A stretch of 64,000 nucleotides of DNA, taken from UBA9653 sp014859835 (lineage in GTDB: Archaea > Thermoplasmatota > Thermoplasmata > UBA10834). Positions 52,420 to 60,217 of this stretch are shown here, piece after piece (the first letter of the stretch is position 1; the number at the start of each line of letters is the position of its first letter). The notes under the pieces were generated by a model. The model had not been told where the DNA came from, did no database searches, and saw nothing but the letters and a program-made list of their open reading frames with translations. The stretch covers positions 1 through 64,000 of the forward strand of contig JACZKW010000104.1 of NCBI GenBank assembly GCA_014859835.1. Direction: 5' to 3'. Both the position numbers and the translations under genes were made by a program.

Positions 52420-54750
52420 GTGTTCCTAGAGCACAGGCTTATAAAACCATCCAGCGTGGAGCTTAGGGAGTACCAGGTCAATATCGCGAAGACGGCTCTC
52501 TCTGAGTCCACCCTGGTCGTCCTTCCGACCGGACTTGGAAAGACTGTTGTTGCTCTAATCCTAGTGGCAGATAAACTGCTGGCAGGCGAGGGCAAGGTCC
52601 TGTTCATGGCTCCGACGAAGCCTCTCGTCGAGCAGCATTCGAAGTTCTTGAGCAACTATCTCCTCGACATCGAACCCACTGTTTTCACCGGGGAGGTGCC
52701 CCCAGCTCGTAGGGGGGATCTTTGGCGAGATAGCAGACTGGTCGTCTCCACACCACAGGTGATCGAGAACGATCTTAACGAGGAAAGGATCTCGCTGCGT
52801 GATGTTTCGCTCATCGTCTTCGACGAGGCACACAGGGCTGTAGGAGATTATGCCTATGTGTCCATAGGAAAGAGGTTTGCGGAGACAGCTGGGCTCGCCT
52901 TGGGTTTGACCGCATCTCCCGGCTCAGACGTGTCCAAGATCGCCGAGGTCTGTGAGAACCTGGCAATGACCAATGTGGAGATACGTTCAGAACTCGATGA
53001 GGATGTGGCCAGCTATACACAGGTTGTCAAGACCGAGTTCATAGGCGTCGGGATGCCGGAGGATATGGGCAGGGTGATCTACCTACTCCAGAGGATAATG
53101 GACGAGCAGGTGGCGAAGCTATCGGCCCATGGTTATCTCGATCCGAAGAAGCCACCTACCACCAGGGATCTCCTGGAAGCTGGGAAGGTGATTCGCGCCA
53201 AGCTGAACGTCGGGACCAAGAATTACCATCTGTTCCAGGATGCGAGCGCCCAGTCGCTGGCAATGAAGATGAACCATGGCATCGAACTGGCTCAGACGCA
53301 GGGAAAGGGGGCGTTGGAGAGCTATTTCTCGAAGCTAGTGAAGCAGGGGGAGGAGAAGGGAGGGCCCAAAGCATCCAGGGATCTGATAAAGGATGCGAGG
53401 TTCCAGCAGGCCAGAACCCACCTGCATAGCATGCAGAAGGACCACCCCAAGCTGGAGAAGATCGTCCCCATCCTGAGATCACAGTTCCGGAGCAGGCCGG
53501 ATTCGAAAGCCATTGTTTTCACGCATTACAGGGATACATGTGAGCTCCTCACGCAGAAGCTCACCGATGTGGAGGGGGTTCGACCGGTCAGGTTCGTCGG
53601 TCAGGCTAGCAAGGGAGAGGATCATGGGCTCAACCAGAAAGAGCAGAAGGAGATAATCGAGGGGTTCCGTGCAGGGGTGCACAACGTCTTGGTAGCGACA
53701 TCAATCGCGGAGGAAGGGTTGGACATACCAGCTACGGATCTGGTGGTATTCTATGAGCCCGTCCCATCGGAGATACGCACGATCCAACGAAGGGGCAGGA
53801 CTGGGAGGAAGCAGGCTGGAAGAGTCATCATATTCGTCACCCGGGACACCAAGGATGAGGCATATCTCTGGTCCAGTCGTAGAAAGGAGATGCAGATGCG
53901 GAAGGAGCTCGATTCGCTCAGGAGAAAGCTCAGGCAAAGGAGGGGGCTTCCGGATACACCTTATGCCAGACCAGGACTCTCCAGAGAGACTCTGGAGAAG
54001 ATGATGTCACCGGACCTTCCGTCTGGACGGGAGGAACTGGCGAGGAAGGTTGCTGACCAGAAGGGGCAGAAGTCACTTGCACAGTATGAGGGGACGCGGA
54101 GGCCACCACTCGATATCGCAGTGTCGACCAGGATCAGGGAATCCGCGGTCGCCAAGGGGTTGGAAGATGCAGGATTCAATATATGCCACGATGCCACTGG
54201 TGGCGCCGATATTGTCATATCCGAAAGAGTCAGCCTGATCTTCAGAACGATTCGAGATTTCATAATCGGCCTGAATAGCGGCACGATCATCTCCGACCTA
54301 GACAGGTTGAGGGGGTCATCGCAGCATCCGATCCTGGTAGTCCAGGGGGAGCAGGAAGGAGAAGGCGACAGGAGACTCAACTCCGCAATCTATGATTTCC
54401 TAAATGGACTCATTTCAAGGAACGGATTGACGGTGCTATCGACTGCGAGCCCACAGGAGACCGCATCCGCGATCAAAACCCTTTACGGTCAGGAGAAACC
54501 AGACCTTGCTCACACATCGAGATCCAAGCAGACCTCATTCGATTCGCCTGGAGGGCATATGTTCCTCGTCCAGGGTCTCCCGAACGTGTCGGCTACACTC
54601 TCGACGAGGCTGATGAAACGATTCGGTTCACCCGATGCGGTATCTAGGGCTAGCGTCGAGGAGCTCATGAAGGTCGATGGAATAGCAAAGATTATTGCAG
54701 AAGGCATCCATAATAGTCTCCGGAAGATGGTTGGCGAGGAGTTGGACTGA
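52420..54750 (+). CDS. hef: Hef-type helicase with degenerate nuclease domain
   Basis: 776 residues from GTG 52420 (MFLEHRLIKPSSVELREYQ), the family start. The SF2 helicase is intact: PTGLGKT (K41), FDEAHRA, LTASPGS, a central insert, then ATSIAEEGLDI and QRRGRTGR. The C-terminal XPF-like part keeps the fold and HhH motifs (VQGLPNVSATLSTRL, LMKVDGIAKIIAEGI), but the nuclease site is lost: the expected D-R-E reads VSTRIRE, GDY reads GAD, and ERKxxxD reads IFRTIRD. It should remodel forked DNA without cutting it. Between XPF-like partner genes none is seen in the window. Confidence 0.88.
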   Translation: MFLEHRLIKPSSVELREYQVNIAKTALSESTLVVLPTGLGKTVVALILVADKLLAGEGKVLFMAPTKPLVEQHSKFLSNYLLDIEPTVFTGEVPPARRGDLWRDSRLVVSTPQVIENDLNEERISLRDVSLIVFDEAHRAVGDYAYVSIGKRFAETAGLALGLTASPGSDVSKIAEVCENLAMTNVEIRSELDEDVASYTQVVKTEFIGVGMPEDMGRVIYLLQRIMDEQVAKLSAHGYLDPKKPPTTRDLLEAGKVIRAKLNVGTKNYHLFQDASAQSLAMKMNHGIELAQTQGKGALESYFSKLVKQGEEKGGPKASRDLIKDARFQQARTHLHSMQKDHPKLEKIVPILRSQFRSRPDSKAIVFTHYRDTCELLTQKLTDVEGVRPVRFVGQASKGEDHGLNQKEQKEIIEGFRAGVHNVLVATSIAEEGLDIPATDLVVFYEPVPSEIRTIQRRGRTGRKQAGRVIIFVTRDTKDEAYLWSSRRKEMQMRKELDSLRRKLRQRRGLPDTPYARPGLSRETLEKMMSPDLPSGREELARKVADQKGQKSLAQYEGTRRPPLDIAVSTRIRESAVAKGLEDAGFNICHDATGGADIVISERVSLIFRTIRDFIIGLNSGTIISDLDRLRGSSQHPILVVQGEQEGEGDRRLNSAIYDFLNGLISRNGLTVLSTASPQETASAIKTLYGQEKPDLAHTSRSKQTSFDSPGGHMFLVQGLPNVSATLSTRLMKRFGSPDAVSRASVEELMKVDGIAKIIAEGIHNSLRKMVGEELD

Positions 54751-54751
54751 T

Positions 54752-55009
54752 ATGGCAACCAACGAGTGCCCGAGGTGCAACAGCCCCTGCATCATCAAGA
54801 TCGTTGCGGAATCCAGCGAAGAATGGTGCGAGGTAGATGTCTGCAAGATGTGCGGAAGCATGTATCCAAGAAAGAAGAATGCCAAATCCGCACAGACGAA
54901 GGGCGTGACCGCCAAGAAGAAGGCGAAAAAGTCCTCCAGGGCTAGCTCCAAGAGTCCGAAAAAGGCGGCAGCCAGGAAGAAGACGGCAAAGGGCAGAAAA
55001 CCCAGGTGA
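54752..55009 (+). CDS. Zinc-ribbon protein with Lys-rich tail
   Basis: 85 residues; ATG 54752 starts 2 bases after the hef stop. The first ~40 residues form a Cys4 ribbon (ECPRCNSPC, then DVCKMCG). The remaining ~45 are almost all Lys, Ala, Ser and Arg (KKKAKKSSRASSKSPKKAAARK), like a histone tail. It probably binds DNA or RNA. Coupling with hef suggests cooperation in DNA repair, which is inference. Confidence 0.72.
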   Translation: MATNECPRCNSPCIIKIVAESSEEWCEVDVCKMCGSMYPRKKNAKSAQTKGVTAKKKAKKSSRASSKSPKKAAARKKTAKGRKPR

Positions 55010-55085
55010 TTTCTGAGCCAGCATGCCCGTTGCGCAAGCAGCAACGTTTATGAACCCACTGTCCATACGAGGGAATTCGAGGATC

Positions 55086-55361
55086 ATGGAATTCAAGTTG
55101 ATAGAGAAGAAGAAGGATAGCATCAGAGTGGAGATACTCGATGCCGACGAGACCCTCATAAACCCGCTGTTGCACGAACTGTTGCAGGACAAGAATGTCC
55201 AGAACGCAAGATACACAACAGGTCACCCACAGCTGGACAAGCCAGTGCTGACCGTCATTGTCAAGGATGGAAAGCCCCAGGCCGCGCTCAAGAAGGCCGC
55301 CAAGGCTCTGGCCAACCAGTACCTCGAGACAAGGCAACTTGTCGAGAAGCAGCTGGGTTGA
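55086..55361 (+). CDS. rpoL: DNA-directed RNA polymerase subunit L
   Basis: 91 residues from ATG 55086 (MEFKLIEKKKDSIRVEIL); the longer frame from 55023 contains the promoter. The Rpb11/RpoL fold is recognised from DETLINPLLHELL..VQNARYTTGHPQLDKPVL. It pairs with RpoD in the polymerase assembly platform. A box A (GTTTATGA near 55047) is ~38 bases upstream. Confidence 0.92.
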   Translation: MEFKLIEKKKDSIRVEILDADETLINPLLHELLQDKNVQNARYTTGHPQLDKPVLTVIVKDGKPQAALKKAAKALANQYLETRQLVEKQLG

Positions 55362-55373
55362 GCCGTACCGAAG

Positions 55374-55382
55374 CTTTTACAT
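55374..55382 (+). promoter_or_regulatory. Box A promoter of truD
   Basis: CTTTTACAT lies 24-32 bases before ATG 55406, the spacing of a leaderless transcript, and supports that start over the longer frame at 55358. Confidence 0.45.
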
Positions 55383-55405
55383 CCGGATGTCATTCTGAAG
55401 ATCAC

Positions 55406-56686
55406 ATGAGAGAAAGCGAGCTGGGGCTAGAGGCGTTCCTCACTGAGGACCTGCCAGGCATCGGAGGCAGACTCAGGAATACTCCAGACGATTTCAAAGT
55501 CGATGAGATCTCCATAAAGCCTCCTGAAGACCCCGAGGGTCGTTTCGTGATTGCGCAGGTTTGGCACAGGAACTGGGAGGCGAACCGACTCGTCAGAAGA
55601 TTGGCATCGAACCTCCATCTTGGAAGGAATCGTGTGGGGTTCGCAGGGACGAAGGATGGCAGGTCCGTAGCAACCCAGTTGATGTCTTTCAATGCGCCCC
55701 TGGAGGATGTGCAGGCCCTCACAATACCCGAGGTCGAGATAAGGGACGTGTACCGGGCCAAACGGATGATCTCGATAGGCGACCTCATAGGCAACAAGTT
55801 CGAGATCAGGGTATCGGAGCAGAACCCCGCGGTCGATGTGCGGCGTATCTGCAAAGCGGTCGCCGACAGAGTCGAAGCCATCGGGGGATTCCCGAACTTC
55901 TTCGGCATCCAGAGGTTCGGATCGGTGAGACCTATAACGCACCTCGTCGGCAAGGACCTCACCAAAGGGGACATAGAAGGAGCGGTCATGCGCTATGTCG
56001 CGAACCCGTTGGACGAGGATTCTGAGATCAATGATGCCCGCAGAGCACTCCAAGAGACTCGGGATTTCGAACGGGCACTCGCCGAGTTTCCCATGAAACT
56101 CACATTCGAGAGGATGATGATCGGACACATCAAGGAGCATCCAGGTGATTTCCTAGGAGCTCTGAGGAGACTACCCAGCAACCTCCTGATGATGTTCGTT
56201 CACGCATACCAATCATTTCTGTTCAACGAGGTCCTGAGCGAGAGGATGAGGAGGGGCATCGCGATCGATGAACCCGTGGTCGGGGACCTGGTGCTGCCCC
56301 TCGACAAGAACGGGCTGCCGGACCATGACAACCCGATTCCCGTCACTGAGGACAACCTGGAGAAGGTGCGGAGGAACGCGAGGGAGAAGAAGGCGTTCGT
56401 GAGTGGGCTATTATACGGGACCGATTCCAGCTTCGCGGAGGGGGAGATTGGCGAGATCGAGAGGAAGGTCATAGAGGATGAAGGGGTCTCACGGATGGAT
56501 TTCCAGATTGTGGGCCTGCGTGAAGCTTCATCCAAGGGGATTAGGCGAGAGTTGTTGGCGCTATGTAAGGACCTAGAGATCGAACACTTCGATGACTCGA
56601 CAGTGTTCAAGTTCGCGCTGAACAAAGGATGCTACGCAACATGCCTGATGCGCGAATTCATGAAGACTGATATCTCCAAATACTGA
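55406..56686 (+). CDS. truD: tRNA pseudouridine(13) synthase
   Basis: 426 residues. TruD motifs: TPDDFKVDEISI, then VGFAGTKDGRS with catalytic Asp84, and the region NFFGIQRFGSVRPITHLVGKDL. The archaeal insertion domain follows, then HAYQSFLFNEVLSERM. It converts U13 of tRNAs to pseudouridine. It follows rpoL by 44 bases. Confidence 0.93.
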   Translation: MRESELGLEAFLTEDLPGIGGRLRNTPDDFKVDEISIKPPEDPEGRFVIAQVWHRNWEANRLVRRLASNLHLGRNRVGFAGTKDGRSVATQLMSFNAPLEDVQALTIPEVEIRDVYRAKRMISIGDLIGNKFEIRVSEQNPAVDVRRICKAVADRVEAIGGFPNFFGIQRFGSVRPITHLVGKDLTKGDIEGAVMRYVANPLDEDSEINDARRALQETRDFERALAEFPMKLTFERMMIGHIKEHPGDFLGALRRLPSNLLMMFVHAYQSFLFNEVLSERMRRGIAIDEPVVGDLVLPLDKNGLPDHDNPIPVTEDNLEKVRRNAREKKAFVSGLLYGTDSSFAEGEIGEIERKVIEDEGVSRMDFQIVGLREASSKGIRRELLALCKDLEIEHFDDSTVFKFALNKGCYATCLMREFMKTDISKY

Positions 56687-56739
56687 CAATGCTCACCCAA
56701 CGGACCGAAGCCATTTTGTAGAGGGCATAGCGCTCATAG

Positions 56740-56937
56740 GTGTCGAGTGATTCTGTCGTGGCGAGGAACGATAAAAAGAAGAAGATGCGCAAGGTACTGA
56801 CATGCCCACAGTGCGGCTCAGCAGACCTATACTACGAAGCTGCCCTGATCACCGGGTACAAGTACCACTGCAAGAAGTGCAACTACATAGGCGCCTTCGT
56901 CGTCGAGAAAGAAATCGAAGAGAATGGGTTTGATTGA
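56740..56937 (+). CDS. Small zinc-ribbon protein
   Basis: 65 residues from GTG 56740; GTG 56758 is an alternative with GAGTGAT upstream. A basic N-terminus (NDKKKKMRK) is followed by a ribbon with pairs TCPQCGSADLYYEAALI and YHCKKCNYIG, a pattern close to archaeal ribbon proteins. The end is acidic. No specific function. It converges with PAN. Confidence 0.72.
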   Translation: MSSDSVVARNDKKKKMRKVLTCPQCGSADLYYEAALITGYKYHCKKCNYIGAFVVEKEIEENGFD

Positions 56938-56976
56938 TGCCGCAAGCAGGGCCTCGGAGGATATCCGATCCGGCCC

Positions 56977-58200
56977 TCAGGCGAACATCGGGCCGGATTC
57001 CATCGCCTTCTGGTCATCCTCGTCGAGCACCTTGTTGATGGCCTTCTCGAAATCGACCATGGAGACAATGTCACGGCTCTCTCTTATGGCGAACATCCCG
57101 GCCTCTGTGCAGACGGCTTTGATGTCGGCACCTGTCGCACCATCAGACTTGGATGCCATCTCCTCGAGGTTGACCGACTCGTCGAGGTTCATACGTCGGC
57201 TGTGTATCTTGAATATCGCGGCTCTCGCCTCGTAGTTCGGAATCGGTATCTCGATGATCCTGTCGAACCTTCCGGGTCTCAGCAAGGCCTCGTCAAGTAT
57301 ATCGGGGCGGTTGGTGGCACCTATGATCTTGACCTCACCCAATGGGTTGAAACCGTCGAGTTCGGCCAGAATCTGCATGAGTGTGCGTTGGACCTCGCGA
57401 TCGCCGGAGGTTGCGAGCTCAAGCCTCTTAGCGCCCACGCTGTCCAGCTCATCTATGAACACGATGGACGGGGCCTTCTGCCTGGCGAGATCGAATAGTT
57501 CCCTCACCAGTCTGGCACCCTCTCCGATGTATTTCTGCACCAACTCCGATCCGACGAACCGGATGAATGTGGCATTGGTCTGCTTCGCGACGGCCTTCGC
57601 CAGGAGCGTCTTACCAGTGCCCGGTGGACCGACTAGAAGCACGCCCTTCGGCGGGTCTATACCCACTTTCTTGTAAAGCTCCGGTCTGAGAAGTGGGTCT
57701 TCCACGGCTTCCCGTATCTCTATGATCTGGTCCTGCAAGCCTCCGATATCCTCGTAGACCGTATCCGGCTTCGCTATTATCTCGGCGCCGACTACGATGG
57801 GGTCCAAGGATGGGGGCAGAACGCCCATTACCGCAAGCGTCTGCTTGTTCAGAGCGACTCTGGCACCAGCTATCAACAAGTCGGATGATACGTAATCTGA
57901 TGTGCTCACAACGAAGTCTGGTCCGGTCGAACTCTTGACGACTACCCGGCCGTCAGCGAGTATGTCCTTGATCTGACCTATTATGAGTGGTGGGGTCTTC
58001 AATCGCTCAAGCTCGGCTTTGAGTCTCTTGAGTTCCTTCTGAAGGCGAATGAGCTCACCTTCAACGAACCTCTTCTCGCCTTCGCTTCTGCGAGCTTCCT
58101 CTACGAGTTCGAGGTTACGCTCCTCAAGGACCGCAATTCTCCTTTGTATTCCTTCAAACATCTCAGCGGATTGGTCCTGTTCCAATATGATGCACCCCAT
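56977..58200 (-). CDS. pan: Proteasome-activating nucleotidase
   Basis: 407 residues. N-terminal coiled coil (~15-68), then an OB-like domain, then AAA ATPase: GPPGTGKT Walker A, FIDELD Walker B, and NRPDILDEALLRPGRFDR sensor/arginine-finger region. It unfolds proteins and feeds them to the 20S proteasome. The C-terminus MFA fits the hydrophobic-aromatic-X rule for gate opening with Phe in place of the usual Tyr. ATG 58200 is leaderless behind box A at 58229. Confidence 0.95.
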   Translation of the reverse strand: MGCIILEQDQSAEMFEGIQRRIAVLEERNLELVEEARRSEGEKRFVEGELIRLQKELKRLKAELERLKTPPLIIGQIKDILADGRVVVKSSTGPDFVVSTSDYVSSDLLIAGARVALNKQTLAVMGVLPPSLDPIVVGAEIIAKPDTVYEDIGGLQDQIIEIREAVEDPLLRPELYKKVGIDPPKGVLLVGPPGTGKTLLAKAVAKQTNATFIRFVGSELVQKYIGEGARLVRELFDLARQKAPSIVFIDELDSVGAKRLELATSGDREVQRTLMQILAELDGFNPLGEVKIIGATNRPDILDEALLRPGRFDRIIEIPIPNYEARAAIFKIHSRRMNLDESVNLEEMASKSDGATGADIKAVCTEAGMFAIRESRDIVSMVDFEKAINKVLDEDDQKAMESGPMFA

Positions 58201-58228
58201 TTTTCATGTCAAATCCGAGCTGGCAACG

Positions 58229-58235
58229 ATATAAG
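58229..58235 (-). promoter_or_regulatory. Box A promoter of PAN
   Basis: CTTATAT (minus strand), ~30 bases before ATG 58200. It abuts the divergent box A of the MBF1 gene, so the two promoters cannot be bound fully independently. Confidence 0.5.
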
Positions 58236-58236
58236 G

Positions 58237-58244
58237 TTAAATAC
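58237..58244 (+). promoter_or_regulatory. Box A promoter of MBF1
   Basis: TTAAATAC, about 45 bases before ATG 58287, facing away from the PAN promoter in a shared 87-base region. Confidence 0.45.
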
Positions 58245-58286
58245 GCTATTTAGCCTTTGCTGGTTCACGCAAGAGGCTTGGTTTTC

Positions 58287-58775
58287 ATGATTTGTGAGAT
58301 GTGCGGGAAGAACGTCACCTTCTGCAAGAAGGTGACCATCGAAGGCGTGCATCTTGAAGTTTGTACCGAATGTGCAAAATTCGGCACGGAAGCACGAAAA
58401 GAGAAGGGCAAAGAGGTCGCGGGACCGAAACCGGTGATAACGCAGCGATTGGAGTCCCGGGAGAAGAGATCTCGACCGCGAGATATTTACGAAGGCGTGG
58501 AGAAGGATCTCGTCGACGATTATACGGAACGCATCCGCGATGGTAGACAGGGCAAGGGACTGTCCCAGAAGGATCTGGCTGCACGCCTGAACGAACGAGT
58601 GACTATCATCAGCAAGATCGAGACCGGTGACATGAGACCTGACGAGAAGCTCATCGTCAAGCTTCAGAAGGAGCTAGGCATAGTCCTCAAGGAGAAGGTC
58701 TCGACCGTGGTGGCGGCCAAGGAATCGGGTCCGAAGACCCTCACCCTGGCCGATCTGATAAAGATGCAGAAATGA
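58287..58775 (+). CDS. mbf1: Archaeal multiprotein bridging factor 1
   Basis: 162 residues from ATG 58287. An N-terminal zinc ribbon (CEMCGK...VCTECAKFG) is followed by a basic linker and the HTH_3 domain (GLSQKDLAARLNERVTIISKIETGDMRPDEKLIVKLQKEL). In archaea aMBF1 binds the ribosome and may act in transcription or translation. It shares a divergent promoter region with PAN. Confidence 0.92.
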   Translation: MICEMCGKNVTFCKKVTIEGVHLEVCTECAKFGTEARKEKGKEVAGPKPVITQRLESREKRSRPRDIYEGVEKDLVDDYTERIRDGRQGKGLSQKDLAARLNERVTIISKIETGDMRPDEKLIVKLQKELGIVLKEKVSTVVAAKESGPKTLTLADLIKMQK

Positions 58776-58782
58776 TACGCCC

Positions 58783-59271
58783 TCATTCTGCGGAGGCATC
58801 CCTGCTCATGACCGCGGACATGGCTCTGTCCAGGTGAGACTTGTCGACCTGCAGTCCATACGATGATGCTACGAGCAATGCGGCGGGCTCGATATCGATA
58901 CCAAGCAGCTCCTGCTTCTTGTTGACCTTGGACACGACCTCTCTCTTAGGCACGGATTTCGTTCTCACGATACTCTCCACTATCTCGGAGAATAGATCCT
59001 GGGAACGCTTCGCACCCATCGTTATGACGTCTGAGCTCGGTTTGAAATCAAGGGGCACCTCGGCAGATGTCCAATCAAAGGTCGGCATCAGGCTGCCGTT
59101 CTTCTTCTCCAAGAATCCATCCGAGAGCCCTGCATCCATCAGTTTCTGGGCATCCTTCGGAGAGAACCATCTCATATCCATCGATGCCGAGAACACAAAC
59201 TCGCGCTCCGACAAAACATCCTTACCCTTGCGCTTGTAAAGGACCGCGATACTCTTCTGCAAATCATTCAT
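58783..59271 (-). CDS. DUF2240 family protein
   Basis: 162 residues. It matches the archaeal DUF2240 family (N-terminal LQKSIAVLYKRKGKDVLSEREFVFSASMDMRWFSP). It looks like a winged-helix-type protein without a known role. Its start overlaps the end of the HisA-like gene by 8 bases, so the two form an operon. It converges with MBF1. Confidence 0.8.
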   Translation of the reverse strand: MNDLQKSIAVLYKRKGKDVLSEREFVFSASMDMRWFSPKDAQKLMDAGLSDGFLEKKNGSLMPTFDWTSAEVPLDFKPSSDVITMGAKRSQDLFSEIVESIVRTKSVPKREVVSKVNKKQELLGIDIEPAALLVASSYGLQVDKSHLDRAMSAVMSRDASAE

Positions 59272-59932
59272 TCGTTACCATGCTCCCGAAATCCTCTGTT
59301 ACGATGTAGTCGACCTCAAGACGTTCCAGTGCCGGTTGGTCGGTCATCGTCGCGAAGACTCCAAGGGTGAATCCGAGCTCCCTCTTGGCCTTAGATGCAT
59401 CTTCGGCCAGTTCCCACGGGACGAGTACGTTGGATATCCCTATCTCCAACACGTCCCGAGAAAGGTCGAAGATGGCCCTGCCAGCGATTGAGGGGTCAAA
59501 ACTCACGATCCCATCCCGGTAGTCTGCTTTGAAGGTAATGTTCTCGGACAACTTAAATGCTATCCCAAGCTCTTCGAGGCTGACGAGTGTTGCGGTGCCG
59601 ACGACGGCGTTCTCCGCGCCCGTTATGAGCAGGTCTATGACGTTCTGACCGAACCTGAGCCCACCCTCATACATCGTGGGTATTCCTTCACATATCTCGC
59701 GCGCGACGTCGAGCTGAGGCTTGTTCTTTGTGATTCCGTCAACATCAGACAGGTACAACATGTCGAATTTATCGGAAAGCTGCGCGACGATATCTTCTGT
59801 CGACCCTTTCGGGTACGCGCGTCTCAGAAGGCTCCGACCATCCAATGTCATGCTCGGAATGATTCTCATGAACAAGGAGCCGCAGAAGGTCTCCACATAG
59901 ATAAACGTGACCGCATCGAATGGATTTGACAT
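59264..59932 (-). CDS. HisA-related TIM-barrel protein
   Basis: 222 residues. It resembles the archaeal proteins related to HisA: MRIIPSMTLDGRSLLRRAYP, SDKFDMLYLSDVDGITKNKP, PTMYEGGLRFGQNVIDLLITGAENAVVGTATL and the final EDFG. The canonical HisA phosphate loops are altered and the substrate is unknown. The start at 59932 has a weak TATA-like ATATCTC ~27 bases upstream; ATG 59869 (residue 22) would give the more usual HisA N-terminus. It is cotranslated with DUF2240. Confidence 0.75.
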   Translation of the reverse strand: MSNPFDAVTFIYVETFCGSLFMRIIPSMTLDGRSLLRRAYPKGSTEDIVAQLSDKFDMLYLSDVDGITKNKPQLDVAREICEGIPTMYEGGLRFGQNVIDLLITGAENAVVGTATLVSLEELGIAFKLSENITFKADYRDGIVSFDPSIAGRAIFDLSRDVLEIGISNVLVPWELAEDASKAKRELGFTLGVFATMTDQPALERLEVDYIVTEDFGSMVTNE

Positions 59933-60132
59933 GATTCATACCAGATAACCGGGATAGAGATATGATGCAAAACCGATGCCCTCGAGCCAAGTAATAGACC
60001 CTTTGAAATCGGCTTCCTCGTAATCGATGACAATGATTAGACCATATCTTGAGACCACGATGAAAATAATGGGATCGCAGGAACTGGATGATTCGAACTC
60101 ATTCTAACCACCGAATACAGAAGTAGCAACGG

Positions 60133-60140
60133 TTATATAG
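60133..60140 (+). promoter_or_regulatory. Box A promoter of the thermosome gene
   Basis: TTATATAG, with transcription start expected near 60162. The leader contains a short CCCC-GCGATA-GGGG stem (60167-60180). Confidence 0.5.
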
Positions 60141-60217
60141 AAGCACTAACATATACGAACTCCTAACCCCGCGATAGGGGGGAGGAACTGGTCAATCCAG
60201 ATTGATTAAGCGGAGGT

